Source: Marinobacterium nitratireducens
GTDB taxonomy: Bacteria > Pseudomonadota > Gammaproteobacteria > Pseudomonadales > Balneatricaceae
Reading direction: 5' to 3'
Length of the DNA stretch: 64,000 nt
Assembly: GCF_014645375.1 (NCBI RefSeq)
Contig: NZ_BMLT01000001.1
Span: 304,767 to 368,766, forward strand
Part shown: piece after piece, positions 37,234 through 46,309 of the stretch
How positions within the stretch are numbered: the stretch's first letter is position 1
Layout: every line of letters starts with the position of its first letter
The notes under the pieces: model-generated
Seen by the model: the letters and a program-made list of their open reading frames with translations, nothing else
Told to the model about the DNA's origin: nothing
The model's database searches: none
Made by a program: the position numbers and the translations under genes

Positions 37234-37695
37234 TTACTCCTGCTCGATATGTTCGACCGCCAGCACCAGCTCCTCGATGGCGACGTCGCTGCCACCCTTG
37301 GCGGTGAGTGTCGGTCCGGTCCACTTGATCGGCATGGCGTTGATCAGCTTCCAGGTGACCACCGCCGTGGAGCTGGTCGGGTCTTCGCTCTTGAGCTTGA
37401 CGGTGACGTTACGCTTGGCGCCGACGTCACCGGCGCGCACCTGGTCGAGCCAGCTGTAGATATTGTCGGCACCGATAACGCCGCGCTTGAGCGTGACATC
37501 GCCGGACTTGTGGATGGCGGGAATCTTGGTGACGTAGTTGACCGGCGCATTGCCGTTGCGGTACTCGGCCACCGTGACTTCGGCGTTGAGGCCGGAGATT
37601 TCCGAAAAGCCGCCGGCAATATCGCCTTCGGTGCCGTCGTCCAGGTTCACCAGATAATTGAAAACGCTGTAGGGGGTTTCACGAAACTGTGCCAT
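37234..37695 (-). CDS. Inner tube protein 1 (Afp1-like)
   Basis: 153 aa, the standard CIS tail-tube protein: PYSVFNYLVNLDDG, GFSEISGLNAEVTVAEYRNG, VTLKRGVIGADNIYSWLDQV and DVAIEELVLAVEHIE. It follows the sheath gene directly, as in Afp and PVC, so it is probably the main tube subunit through which cargo travels. Confidence 0.94.
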   Translation of the reverse strand: MAQFRETPYSVFNYLVNLDDGTEGDIAGGFSEISGLNAEVTVAEYRNGNAPVNYVTKIPAIHKSGDVTLKRGVIGADNIYSWLDQVRAGDVGAKRNVTVKLKSEDPTSSTAVVTWKLINAMPIKWTGPTLTAKGGSDVAIEELVLAVEHIEQE

Positions 37696-37738
37696 GGCGT
37701 CGATTCCTGTTCAGTCTGTTAATCGGTCAGTCCGTTAA

Positions 37739-39892
37739 TCAGCTGTCGGCGGTTTTCTGACCGATGCGGAAAATGACGAACTCCGCGGGCCTGAGCGCGG
37801 CCACGCCGACTTCGCACACCAGGCGGCCGTTGTCGAGGTCGTTCTGTGTCATGGTGCTGCGGTCGCAGCGCACGAAGTAGGCGGTCTTGGCGCTGCCGAG
37901 CAGGCGACCGTTGACCCATTCGTTGTAGAGAAAATTCTCCACCGTGATGCGCACGTTGTCCCACAGCCTCTCGCCGTTGGGCTCGAATACCACCCACTGG
38001 GTGGACTTGTCGATGGAGCGCTCGAGGTAGAGGAAATAGCGCCGCACATTGACGTATTTCCACTCGGGATCGCTGGACAGGGTGCGCCCGCCCCAGACCC
38101 GGTGACCGCGGCCGGGGAAGGAGCGCAGGCAGTTGACGCCGTCCGGGTTCAGCAGCTCCTGCTGGAAGCGGTTGATGTCCTGGGCAAAGCCCAGCGCGCC
38201 GATCACAGGTTCGTTGGCGGGGGCCTTGTGCACGCCGCGCTGGACGTCGGTATTGGCGTAGACGCCGGCAATAAAGCCCGACGGCGGCAGCGACAGGGTA
38301 GGGCTGATCCCGCGGGGATCGGCGGCCACCACCCAGGGGTAGTAAAGCGCCAGGCGGGAGTCGTCGAAGTTGGAGCGGAACTCGCGCACTTCGGACAGCG
38401 ACATGCCTTCGCGGCTGTCGACGATGCCGACTCTGTAGCGCATCTTGCGGCAGTGCTTCTGCATTTCCGCGATTATCGCCTGGTGGTTGGTGGCATCGGC
38501 GGAGGCGGCCGGGACCATCACGATGGCGATGTCCTCGACATCCTCCAGCGCCGCGAAGCCGGAGCTGCCGTTGACTTCGTCGATGACGCCGCCGTAGTGC
38601 AGCGCGGCCGGCACGGCACCGTCACTGCCGCCGGTAAGGCTGATTAGGTAACGCGGGCCGTCCACCGAGGTCGGGCCGGGATTCATGGCATCGTCGTCGA
38701 ACAATTCGAACAGCGCCGTCATCACGTCTTCACCGCTGATGCTGTCGGCCAGCTCGCACTGAACCGGACTGGTGAGGCTGTCGTAGCGTTTCTGCGGCTC
38801 TGCCGCCATGACTGCGGCAAGGCTGTTGTCGGCGTCGGGCGCGCTGGAGATGTTGCCGTAGCTGTAGACCACCGGGCCGTTGGCGCCACCGTTGCGCACG
38901 CTGATATCGAAGGTTCGCTGCACCATCATCGCGCGGACGCTGTCCGGCGCTGCCGCCAGCGCGGACAGGTTCAGCGTGATCGGGCTGCCGACGCCGGCGT
39001 TGAGACCGCTGCCGTCGACGGTGAATACGGTGCCGGCAGCGTTGAGGGTCCCGCGCAGCGTGGTAAGGGTGCCCCAGTGGCTGCCGGTGAAGAAGGCCGA
39101 AAGGTCGGTCTCCTCGCTCAGGCTGAGTTGCGCCGAGGTGCCGTCCGACAGGGCGCCGCTGGTGGGGCGCTTGGCGACGACCCGGGTGAAGGTAATGCTG
39201 GTGTCGCCGCCGTTGACCAGGCCGGCGCCGAGCAGGTGGTCGTCGCCCGAGACCAGGTCGCCGGCTCCGAGGGAAGCGGCGTCATCGGCAACGATCTCGC
39301 AGAGCCCGTCAACGATGCGGTAGTTGTCGCCGACACGCTGCACCAGAGCGCGTACGGTCATCGGGAAGTGGCCGGCGGGCAGGCTGTCGTTGGCAATGGC
39401 CTCGGCCGGCAGCGCCTGGCCGTCGAGAAAGACGATGTCGCCTTCCGCCGGCGCGCTGGTGACGCTGGACTGCAGCAGGTTTTCGCTGTCGCGCCATTCC
39501 AGTTCCAGGGTGAGATCGCCCATGGCGCCGGGAAAGCGGCTGCTGAAGGTGACGTTGTTGCTGCTGTCCGCTGCCGCGGAAAAACCATCGGTGGGCAGCG
39601 CATAGTTGGCAACGCGGGAAACGAACAGCTGCTTGCCGCCGCCATCGAAGAACGCCTTGGCGGCAATGGCGGTGTGGTTGAGAACGCTGCCGCCGCCGAG
39701 AGACAGGTTCTGCACGTCTCCGTAGACGCGGGTAAATTCGGCGAAGCTGGTGACCACCTCCGGCCTGCCGCGCAGCGGTCCGAAGCGGGTCGGCCCGACG
39801 ATGCCCGCCACGCTGGTGCCGACGCCTTCGATGGATTTGGAGCGGAAGCTGACTTCCTCGACATAGACACCCGGCGCTAGATATTCAGGCAT
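37739..39892 (-). CDS. Contractile sheath protein (Afp2/3-like, 717 aa)
   Basis: 717 aa. The N-terminal MPEYLAPGVYVEEVSFRSKS followed by IEGVGTSVAGIVG is the sheath signature. The C-domain includes CLRSFPGRGHRVWGGRTLSS, NVRRYFLYLERSI and VFEPNGERLWDNVR, typical of the gp18/Afp sheath core. It is longer than the simplest eCIS sheaths because of a mid-protein insert of about 250 residues (about 130-400) that is probably exposed on the particle surface. It is the motor whose contraction drives the inner tube. Confidence 0.96.
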   Translation of the reverse strand: MPEYLAPGVYVEEVSFRSKSIEGVGTSVAGIVGPTRFGPLRGRPEVVTSFAEFTRVYGDVQNLSLGGGSVLNHTAIAAKAFFDGGGKQLFVSRVANYALPTDGFSAAADSSNNVTFSSRFPGAMGDLTLELEWRDSENLLQSSVTSAPAEGDIVFLDGQALPAEAIANDSLPAGHFPMTVRALVQRVGDNYRIVDGLCEIVADDAASLGAGDLVSGDDHLLGAGLVNGGDTSITFTRVVAKRPTSGALSDGTSAQLSLSEETDLSAFFTGSHWGTLTTLRGTLNAAGTVFTVDGSGLNAGVGSPITLNLSALAAAPDSVRAMMVQRTFDISVRNGGANGPVVYSYGNISSAPDADNSLAAVMAAEPQKRYDSLTSPVQCELADSISGEDVMTALFELFDDDAMNPGPTSVDGPRYLISLTGGSDGAVPAALHYGGVIDEVNGSSGFAALEDVEDIAIVMVPAASADATNHQAIIAEMQKHCRKMRYRVGIVDSREGMSLSEVREFRSNFDDSRLALYYPWVVAADPRGISPTLSLPPSGFIAGVYANTDVQRGVHKAPANEPVIGALGFAQDINRFQQELLNPDGVNCLRSFPGRGHRVWGGRTLSSDPEWKYVNVRRYFLYLERSIDKSTQWVVFEPNGERLWDNVRITVENFLYNEWVNGRLLGSAKTAYFVRCDRSTMTQNDLDNGRLVCEVGVAALRPAEFVIFRIGQKTADS

Positions 39893-39913
39893 GATCTTCT
39901 CCTTCAGCTACGG

Positions 39914-40705
39914 TCAGCTGGGCTGCACGGCCAAATGATCCTTGTTGTCGGATCGGATTAATCGGATCTCACCGGGTACCACGGAGAATCCGATGGGGTC
40001 GGAAAAGGCTCCGGCGCTGGTCAGGCTCTCCAGCTCCATCGCCACGAGGTCCCCGGTATTCAGCGGGGTGTCGGGACTGGCGCCTTGCAGCGCCTCGACA
40101 CCCAGACTGATGCTGTATTCGTCCACGCCTTCCGGCAGCGGCGGCAACCTGTGCAGCGGCAGCAGCACGTCGCCACGGTGGTCCGCCTGGGCGCGATAGG
40201 TCTGGTCGCCAATTCCCGGAATCGTGACCACCGCGGTCAGCAGAGCCCAGGGCACGACGCTTTCGTCACTGGCATAGCGCAGGGTCGCGATCAGGCCGCC
40301 GGCCCTGCCGAACCGTGTACCCTGAGGGCTCGGGTACATCACCAGCCCATGACCGGCGACGGGCACGCCGCCGGCGCCGGCCGTAATCGAAAAGGTGCGC
40401 GGGTTGTAAAAGCCGCGGCTGTCGTAGACGCGCCCGGCCAGGGTGTAGCTGCCGCCGGAAGCAAAGGCCTTGTCGGCTTCGCCGGCCTCGCCATCGACGA
40501 TAGCGACAGCGCCGCGGCGCCAGAGCGCTGTTTTACCCGGCGCCTGGCGTATCTGTAGATCACCCGGCCTGCTGTTCAGCTCGAGGCGGACCGGGTGCGG
40601 CAGGCGCTGCATTGAAGCGATGTCTGACGCCGTGCTGCCGTCGAGCCAGTAAAGAATGTCGCTGGCATGCAGGACGCCGGTTTCCAGTATCTTGACGGCG
40701 CTCAT
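39914..40705 (-). CDS. eCIS accessory protein of unknown function (263 aa)
   Basis: 263 aa from ATG 40705 (MSAVKILETG), which overlaps the DUF4255 stop by ATGA; earlier in-frame ATGs lie inside that gene. Beta-rich: LQIRQAPGKTALWRRGAVAI, GSYTLAGRVYDSRGFYNPRT and TIPGIGDQTYRAQADHRGDV read like a carboxypeptidase-regulatory or Ig-like sandwich. I recognise no named family. Position before the sheath suggests a role at the distal end with DUF4255. Confidence 0.6.
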   Translation of the reverse strand: MSAVKILETGVLHASDILYWLDGSTASDIASMQRLPHPVRLELNSRPGDLQIRQAPGKTALWRRGAVAIVDGEAGEADKAFASGGSYTLAGRVYDSRGFYNPRTFSITAGAGGVPVAGHGLVMYPSPQGTRFGRAGGLIATLRYASDESVVPWALLTAVVTIPGIGDQTYRAQADHRGDVLLPLHRLPPLPEGVDEYSISLGVEALQGASPDTPLNTGDLVAMELESLTSAGAFSDPIGFSVVPGEIRLIRSDNKDHLAVQPS

Positions 40706-41292
40706 CACAAACGCCCCCCCGGCACAACACGGGTTACGACCTCGGGACCCTCGGTGCGCGGCGGATTCAGTCGCAGGCGTACCGTCTTGGCCATGTAAGC
40801 CATGGTGCTGGTGTAGGGCGATTCGAACACGTCCCAGATGCGCATCAGATCCTCGGTGGTGATGTCCACCGGCGTGATGTTGAGGACTTCGCTTTGTCCC
40901 CATTCATCGTCGATGTCCTGTACCTGCGAGATATCCAGCTGGCTGTGATTGGCCAGCTCCACCATCGCCCAGCTCATGAGATCCGCTTCCACGGTGGCGC
41001 TGTTGGCATTGGCGATGAGCAGAAAGTGCAGGTTGACGGGAAGTTCCGGGCGGGGGGCGCTGTTGTCGGTCCCCTGGGGCTTGAAGAAACGGGAGCGGCC
41101 GTGATCGTCGATGGTGATGCGGTGCAGGTAGATACCGAGCAGGTTTCCGGTGAGCCGGTTGGCAATATCATTGCTGCCCAGCAGGCTGACCCGGGCATTG
41201 GTCGGTCCGTCGCTAAGGTCCTCTGGCAATCGGGCTCTGAAAAACGCTTCGAGCGCGTTCAGAGCACCCTGTACTCCCTTGTACGAAGCCAT
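40705..41292 (-). CDS. DUF4255 tail-terminator protein (Afp16/Pvc16-like)
   Basis: 195 aa, first gene of the operon. Features of the family: ALNALEAFFRARL, RLTGNLLGIYLHRITIDDHG, LPVNLHFLLIANA, LMSWAMVELANHSQLD, and a final LRIW-type MRIWDVFESPYTSTMAYMAK. Afp16 forms the ring that ends tube and sheath growth. The start region is AGGGATAAATG at 41292, with a weak GGAGATAA further up. Leader hairpins lie at 41355-41373. Confidence 0.92.
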   Translation of the reverse strand: MASYKGVQGALNALEAFFRARLPEDLSDGPTNARVSLLGSNDIANRLTGNLLGIYLHRITIDDHGRSRFFKPQGTDNSAPRPELPVNLHFLLIANANSATVEADLMSWAMVELANHSQLDISQVQDIDDEWGQSEVLNITPVDITTEDLMRIWDVFESPYTSTMAYMAKTVRLRLNPPRTEGPEVVTRVVPGGRL

Positions 41293-41419
41293 TTATCCCT
41301 GTTTATCTCCGTTTGTTTTCTTACCGCATCCATGACGCAAGCGATGGGCGCCGACGATGGCGCGAAACCATCGAGCGCCCGGGCGACCACCCGGGGTGCG
41401 CCTGTTCGCAGGCTCCATA

Positions 41420-41448
41420 GGTATAGTTTTGGAAAAGTTTTAGTTCAA
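41420..41448 (-). promoter_or_regulatory. Candidate promoter of the eCIS operon
   Basis: On the minus strand, TTGAAC (41448-41443) is followed 17 nt later by TATACC (41425-41420). Predicted +1 is near 41412, about 120 nt before the first start codon. The leader contains cgatgg-cgcgaaa-ccatcg (41355-41373). Hexamers are only partly consensus, which would suit an activated promoter. Confidence 0.4.
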
Positions 41449-42392
41449 ACAGGTGTTTATATCAAATTGTTATTTAAACGAGTTTTGGAAGTTCTATTCG
41501 CTGCGCACGCAACGGGTTCTTAGGCAAAAGCGCTGGTGCCGGGCACGACGGAATTTCAGGAGGCGATCAGGAGTTTTTATTTACAAATAGTATATGGTTA
41601 TCTTTATAACCAGTTGATAAAAATGAATTTTATTTATTTTTGGTGTGTATTTTGGTACATAAATAAGATCTAAAATGTCTCTTTTAATAGACAGTTTAAT
41701 CAGGCTTTAGGCTGTAAAAGCTGCCGTTAATTTTGCGTTCTTCAGCTACAGGAAATTGAAACTGTCACCTGATGGCGACATTAAAAATTGATACGCCGAT
41801 GAGCCTTGTTAGTCGCAAAACCTACAGCTGCGTTCTATCTGTTTACAAAGTGGAGGCGTGCGTTGGCGGAACCGGTAGAGGGCGTTTGGGAACCTGCGGG
41901 CAGGTTCCGCTTGCACTCCGGTCCGCCGGACCGATCAGGTTTGAGTTTCGGAATGGTTTAGACAATGGGGCTGATCGTCGCTTTCGCGGTCGCTGTGAAG
42001 TTGCTGATCAGCAATGATAAGTCGACGTCGATGCTGCGCGGTCAGCTGACGACGCAACTGCTGACGACGGCGGGAAGGGGCTCTTGAAGTATTGAAACGT
42101 GCCATAGTGCTCTCCTTTGCTACCTGGACACTCTCAGCATATCACGCCCTGTCGGAAAAAAAGCATCCGCGTTCGGGTCGGCACCGGCAGGTTCACAGGG
42201 GGACTCCTGAAGCTTTTTCCGGGCAGCGAGCAGAAAGTAGAGGCGCATGCGTAGCAGGTGAACACCAAGGCGTCGGGACTTGCGCTGGTGCATTGCATTT
42301 CTGCAATGAAATCGGGTAAGATTTTGCAACTGATTGATTGGCGGCCGATTTCGCAAACAGCAACAGGCATCTGCTCAATCTGTCTGCATCAA
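41449..42392. other. AT-rich regulatory/intergenic region upstream of the eCIS operon
   Basis: No gene is convincing here. 41560-41760 is markedly AT-rich compared with its surroundings and contains a perfect 7-bp-arm palindrome, tggttat-cttt-ataacca (41595-41612), a possible operator. A 40-codon frame at 41965-42087 has a hydrophobic start but no RBS. 42100-42390 shows nothing recognisable. AT-rich DNA next to a GC-rich operon would suit xenogeneic silencing. Confidence 0.5.
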
Positions 42393-42468
<76 letters not shown>

Positions 42469-42514
42469 AATATTGATCTACAGACGTCCACTGGAGTCTG
42501 TAAGTCGTTGAAAG

Positions 42515-42536
42515 AAGGGGCGAAAGCCTCTTTTTT
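42515..42536 (+). terminator. Terminator after tRNA-Gly copy 2
   Basis: aaggggc-gaaa-gcctctt forms a 7-bp stem (one G-U pair) with a GAAA tetraloop, then a T-run to 42536. It ends the tRNA transcript before the integrase. Confidence 0.75.
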
Positions 42537-42694
42537 CGTTCCAGCGCAGTCTGCTGAAAACCACCAACGGCCAGCCTTTTTGAGGCCAGAATTAAGGCCA
42601 AACTAAACGGGTGGTGTCAGTTCCGGATTGTTGCTGGGGTCGGGCGGGAGTCGTGACGAGTATAGAGCCTAAGTCTCAGCTTAGGAGCTATGAG

Positions 42695-43948
42695 ATGGCA
42701 CTCTCCGATCTGATCATCCGCCAGGCCAAGGCCTCTGATAAAACCTACAACCTTCCCGACTCGGACGGCCTGGGGCTAGTCGTTTCTTTGGCTGGCGGCA
42801 AGTCCTGGCACTATCGCTATTACTGGCTGGGCAAGCAGAAGCGCATGTCGCTGGGTACCTATCCCGATATCGGTCTGCGTCAAGCCCGCGCCCTGCGTGA
42901 CGAAGCCCGAGCACTGCTTGCCCAAGGCATCAACCCCCATATCGACCGCAAGCAGAAACGCCGAGCCGTACTCCTAGCCGCCGAGCATACGTTCGAGGCG
43001 GTGTATCACGTCTGGGTCGAGCATCGCCGAAAGGAGCTCAAGGAAGGGCGACAGAGTACCCTTTCACAAATCCAGCGCATTTTCGGCAAAGATGTCCTGC
43101 CGAGCTTGGGCAAGATACCCATCTACGACGTCACCCGTCCCCAATTGCTGGAACTGCTGTCCCTGATCGAGCAACGCAAAGCCTTTACGACCGCCGAGAA
43201 GGTCCGCGGCTGGTTCCGCCAGCTGTTCCGCTACGCCTTGGTCGTTGTCGAAGGGCTCGAGACTAACCCTGCCACGGATCTGGATGTCGTTGCCGTTCCC
43301 AAACCGCCGGTCGTCCACAATCCGTTTTTATGGCTGGACGAGCTTCCTGTCATGCTGCAGAAACTGCGTACCTATCGAGGGCTCAGTCCGCAAACCCAAC
43401 TCGGTATCCGGTTGCTGCTGCTGACCGGCGTGCGGACCGGCGAGCTGCGCTCGGCCACGCCCGATCAGTTCGACCTGGATAGGGGGCTGTGGCTTATCCC
43501 GCCGCAGAACGTCAAACAGTTGCAGAACAGCATGCGTAAATCCGGCAAGCGAACGCAGGACGTGCCGCCCTATATCGTTCCGCTGTCCACCCAGGCCATC
43601 GAGGTCGTCCGCTACCTGTTGGGCGAAGTCAAAACGGCGCAGCGTTATGTGCTCGCGCACCGCAGCGATCCGAAGAAGCCCATCAGCGAGAATACGCTCA
43701 ACAGTGCGCTGCACCGGATGGGATATGAAGACCGCCTTACCGGCCATGGCATCCGCGGTACTATTTCCACGGCGCTGAACGAAATTGGCTACCCCAAGGT
43801 GTGGGTCGACGCTCAGCTGTCGCATGCGGATCCCGATAAAGTCAGCGCTGCGTACAATCATGCGATGTATGTCGAGCCGCGCCGGCATGCAAGTACAGGC
43901 TGCCAGCGCTCATCTGACGATCCGGATCGACGGCATACCGGCCATTAA
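42695..43948 (+). CDS. P4-type tyrosine integrase, C-terminus altered
   Basis: 417 aa from ATG 42695, with TTAGGAG 8 nt upstream. The N-terminal DUF4102 arm-binding domain (LSDLIIRQAKASDKTYNLPD, RMSLGTYPDIGLRQARA) is followed by the catalytic domain with R in TGVRTGELRS (about 247), HGIRGTISTALNEIGY (about 350), H in QLSHADPDKV and Tyr in AAYNHAMY (about 387). After YVEPRR the usual MMQ-WADRLD segment is missing, and the text continues in a different frame as the following ORF (MQVQAASAHLTIRIDG, normally the integrase tail). A short deletion plus frameshift is likely. Catalytic residues remain, so activity is uncertain. Confidence 0.9.
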   Translation: MALSDLIIRQAKASDKTYNLPDSDGLGLVVSLAGGKSWHYRYYWLGKQKRMSLGTYPDIGLRQARALRDEARALLAQGINPHIDRKQKRRAVLLAAEHTFEAVYHVWVEHRRKELKEGRQSTLSQIQRIFGKDVLPSLGKIPIYDVTRPQLLELLSLIEQRKAFTTAEKVRGWFRQLFRYALVVVEGLETNPATDLDVVAVPKPPVVHNPFLWLDELPVMLQKLRTYRGLSPQTQLGIRLLLLTGVRTGELRSATPDQFDLDRGLWLIPPQNVKQLQNSMRKSGKRTQDVPPYIVPLSTQAIEVVRYLLGEVKTAQRYVLAHRSDPKKPISENTLNSALHRMGYEDRLTGHGIRGTISTALNEIGYPKVWVDAQLSHADPDKVSAAYNHAMYVEPRRHASTGCQRSSDDPDRRHTGH

Positions 43949-44483
43949 GGACACTGAGGGCGTATCGGATGCTGTGAGCACTCAGCCGTCTGAGTGCGAT
44001 CAGAAAGCAGTGCCGGGCGCTTCGATCATTGTCAACTCAGGTGAAGGCGGCCAGACGATTCAGAGGCTATCGCCGTTGCCGCTGTTCCCGGAGCCCATTA
44101 CGGCGCCGGAAATCTCCGATATTCACCGGGCGCGTCAGGAAATGCTCGCCGTTTATGAGGCGCCGCAGAATCTTCCGGTGACCCTGTTCGCAAAACTAGC
44201 TGGGAAGTCTCGCGACCAAGTCAATCGCGAGCTGAAAGCGGGCAAGCTGCTCGCCTTGAGAATGGGAAATCGCGGGCAGCGTGTCCCGGACTGGCAACTG
44301 GACCTGATCAAAAACAAACTGACTCAGACGGTGCTCGGGCTGGTCGGCAACGGTAATGCCTGGCAATTGTATGGTGCGCTTACGCAACCCCAGCAGCAAC
44401 TGGATGGCATGACACCGATAGACCATGTCACACCGGACAACGTGCATGCGGTCGCAGAAATAGTCATTTCCACCGTTGTCTGA
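43887..44483 (+). CDS. Integrase tail fused to DUF2384 (MbcA/ParS/Xre)-like domain, 198 aa
   Basis: 198 aa from ATG 43887, overlapping the integrase 3' end in another frame. Its first ~15 residues look like the lost integrase tail. The C-terminal half (about 95-198: KLAGKSRDQVNRELKAGKLL, RVPDWQLDLIKNKLTQTVLG, WQLYGALTQPQQQLDGMTPI) resembles the DUF2384/MbcA-ParS-Xre antitoxin fold, which pairs with RES-domain toxins. No RES toxin gene follows. Similar genes accompany integrases in genomic islands, so an excision or regulatory role is also possible. Confidence 0.5.
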   Translation: MQVQAASAHLTIRIDGIPAIKDTEGVSDAVSTQPSECDQKAVPGASIIVNSGEGGQTIQRLSPLPLFPEPITAPEISDIHRARQEMLAVYEAPQNLPVTLFAKLAGKSRDQVNRELKAGKLLALRMGNRGQRVPDWQLDLIKNKLTQTVLGLVGNGNAWQLYGALTQPQQQLDGMTPIDHVTPDNVHAVAEIVISTVV

Positions 44484-44757
44484 AGGCTGCAGTGGGCACC
44501 TTCAAGGGCTTGGAATCGTACCTATCGCCATTGGTGCGGTGCGCTGCGATTGTTTGAGAAAGTTAACATGCTGTTGCTAGGGGAGGGCAGCGGATGGTGA
44601 CCGATACATCATTTTCTAGCAGCAGCAAGAACGTTCGTGCAGGACATGCGAGGGAAATAAGTCTGTTGCACGTGAGCGGCCGCGCGCTGCCATCTGCGGT
44701 CGCTTGGCCAAATGGTCAGCTCTGAGATATCCGTCTAGCGAGCCTAACTTGAGCTGG
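44484..44757. other. Intergenic stretch with no recognisable gene
   Basis: Nothing clear on the plus strand. On the minus strand, frame-shifted text continues from the iclR remnant (YNDQLKLGSLDGYLRADHLA) to about 44616, so part of this is probably more of that decayed gene. Confidence 0.4.
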
Positions 44758-45099
44758 TCATTGTAGCCGACCGACATCCCCTTCCCGGATGGTGCGACTG
44801 ATGGTTTTCCCCAGTTTATCTCGAAGCGCCTCCATATAAGGCAACGGACGGCCCGCAGGTTGACGTCGGTATGAAGACGTTGCTCGCCTGTAGAAGTCGT
44901 TGGCCAGCCAGTATTCGCCATTGGATTCCCGTTCGACGAACCGATTCTCGATGAGCGAATGCAGGATCCTGTGTGCGTGGATGGATGCTGCGCTTAGCAC
45001 CTTCAGATTGACCGGTTTGGAAAAACGGGTGATGGTCACCATCAACGCCGTCGCCCTGTCAACCACCTTGATAACGGATTCGGGTTTGTTGGAGCTCAT
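44758..45099 (-). pseudogene. Remnant of an IclR-family regulator
   Basis: 113 codons from ATG 45099. ESVIKVVDRATALMVTITRF, ASIHAHRILHSLIENRFVER and GEYWLANDF match the IclR winged-helix DNA-binding domain. MEALRDKLGKTISRTIREGD matches the start of its effector domain. The frame then stops at 44758, about a third of the way into a normal 250-aa IclR protein. It begins within about 10 bp of the pntB fragment. Confidence 0.7.
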
Positions 45100-45108
45100 C
45101 GTTGTGCC

Positions 45109-46086
45109 CTGGCCAGAAAGGATGCCAAGGTGCTGGGCATGGGCCTGGCGCTGGTGGTGACGATCTTCGGCATCGTTTCCGACAACTACTTCGTACTGCT
45201 GCAGGGCATGATCGCCGGCGGCGCCATCGGCTAGTACCTGGCGAAAAAGGTCGAGATGACCCAGATGCCGGAACTGGTGGCGATCCTGCACAGCCTGGTC
45301 GGTCTGGCGGCGGTCTTCGTCGGCTACGCCAACGCCCTCGATCACGGCACCGCGATCAGCGGCGTCGAGAAGACCATCCATGACGTCGAGACCTACATCG
45401 GCATCCTGATCGGTGCGATCACCTTCACCGGTTCCGTGGCGGCGTATCTGAAGCTCAGCGCCAAGATCAGCGGCAAGCCGCTGCAGCTGCCGGGCCTGCA
45501 CCTGTTCAATGCGGGTCTGGGCGTGCTGGCAGTCATCTTCGGCATCCTCTTCGTGCAGGGCTCCGCAGGCGGCGGCATGGGTTGGCTGGTGCTGATGACC
45601 CTGATCGCTCTGGTGTTCGGCGTGCACATGGCGGTTGCGATCGGCTGCGCCGACATGCCGGTGGCGGTGTCGATGCTCAACAGCTACTCCGGCTGGGCGG
45701 CTGCCGCCATGGGCTTCATGCTCGGCAACGACCTGCTGATCGTGGTCGGCGCCCTGGTCGGCTCGAGCGGTGCCATCCTCAGCTACATCATGAGCAAGGC
45801 GATGAATCGCAAGTTCTTCAACGTCATCCTCAGCGGTTTCGGCTCCGGTTCCGGCAAGGGCGCGGCTGCCCCGGCAGGCCCGGCAGGCCCGGCAGGCCCG
45901 GCGGGTGAGGCCGGCGACGTCCACCCGATCGAGGCGGAAGAGGCGGCGGGCCTTCTGGAGCACGCCAAGGAAGTCATGATCCTGCCGGGCTACAGCATGG
46001 CGGTGGCGCAGGCGCAGCACACGGTGTTCTAGATCACCAGGAAGCTGCGCGAGAAGGGTGTCAACGTGCCCTTCAGCATCCACCCG
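45109..46086 (+). pseudogene. pntB: pntB remnant, NAD(P) transhydrogenase beta subunit
   Basis: Internal part of PntB (membrane domain plus start of the NADP-binding domain III), with a TAG at 45232 after GMIAGGAIG and another TAG at 46030 after AQAQHTVF, where intact homologs read HTVFEITRKL. Identity is clear from [40 protein letters not shown] and [13 protein letters not shown]. Both ends are cut: no start, and domain III is lost after SIHPVASRMP. The hinge carries four 9-bp gcaggcccg-type repeats (45871-45900). Confidence 0.88.
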
Positions 46087-46309
46087 GTGGCGAGCCGGAT
46101 GCCGTCGACGAAATGGCACTTGTCGGCGCCTGTTGCCTCCTGGATGGCACCGGCCATGGCCGCGGCCGGGAAGGTCGCATCGCGGTTGCGGGTGAACTCC
46201 GTAGTCGGCAACTCATGGCTGTTGACCACCGTGTGGCTGAGTTCGTGGCTCAGCTTACCGAGGCACTCATCGCTGGAAGAAATCACCAGGTCGAAGCCGA
46301 GCAGCAGGT
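46086..46309 (-). pseudogene. Fragment of indolepyruvate/2-oxoacid ferredoxin oxidoreductase
   Basis: About 75 codons: LLLGFDLVISSSDECLGKLS, VVNSHELPTTEFTRNRDATF and HFVDGIRLAT match the C-terminal gamma-type domain of indolepyruvate ferredoxin oxidoreductase (usual text TAEFTRNPD..FP and FVDATRLAT). It is fused in frame to the LysR fragment on one side and runs antisense into pntB on the other. Confidence 0.7.

Larger units (their letters stand above)
11100..41292 (-). other. Extracellular contractile injection system (eCIS) gene cluster
   Basis: Twenty genes read in one direction with gaps of 0-60 bp (one gap of about 160 bp) and several ATGA overlaps, so most are likely a single operon starting upstream of 41292. 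The core Afp/PVC set is present: DUF4255 terminator, sheath, two tubes, Afp7-type protein, DUF5908, gpD and gpV (split), gp25, baseplate J, tail protein I, and AAA ATPase. Missing or not identified: an Afp13-type fibre, a PAAR tip, and a clear Afp14 tape measure. No phage head, terminase, lysis or T6SS TssJLM genes occur, which argues against a prophage or a type VI system. Confidence 0.92.

Noticed and set aside
11100..41292. Prophage or type VI secretion interpretation of the tail genes
   Set aside because: DUF4255, DUF5908, the AAA ATPase and DUF4157 are eCIS markers; head, terminase, lysis, TssJLM and ClpV genes are absent.
41965..42087. 40-codon frame with a hydrophobic start (MGLIVAFAVAVKLLIS)
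   Set aside because: No RBS, no neighbours that need it, and length within chance; kept only as a remark.
45871..45900. Gly-Pro-Ala repeat in pntB as a collagen-like domain
   Set aside because: Four 9-bp repeats in the known Ala/Pro hinge of PntB; simple slippage inside a pseudogene explains it.
44758..46119. 453-codon minus-strand frame over pntB
   Set aside because: Only its last 113 codons (IclR remnant) are protein-like; the rest is antisense to pntB with His/Gln/Asp-rich shadow text.
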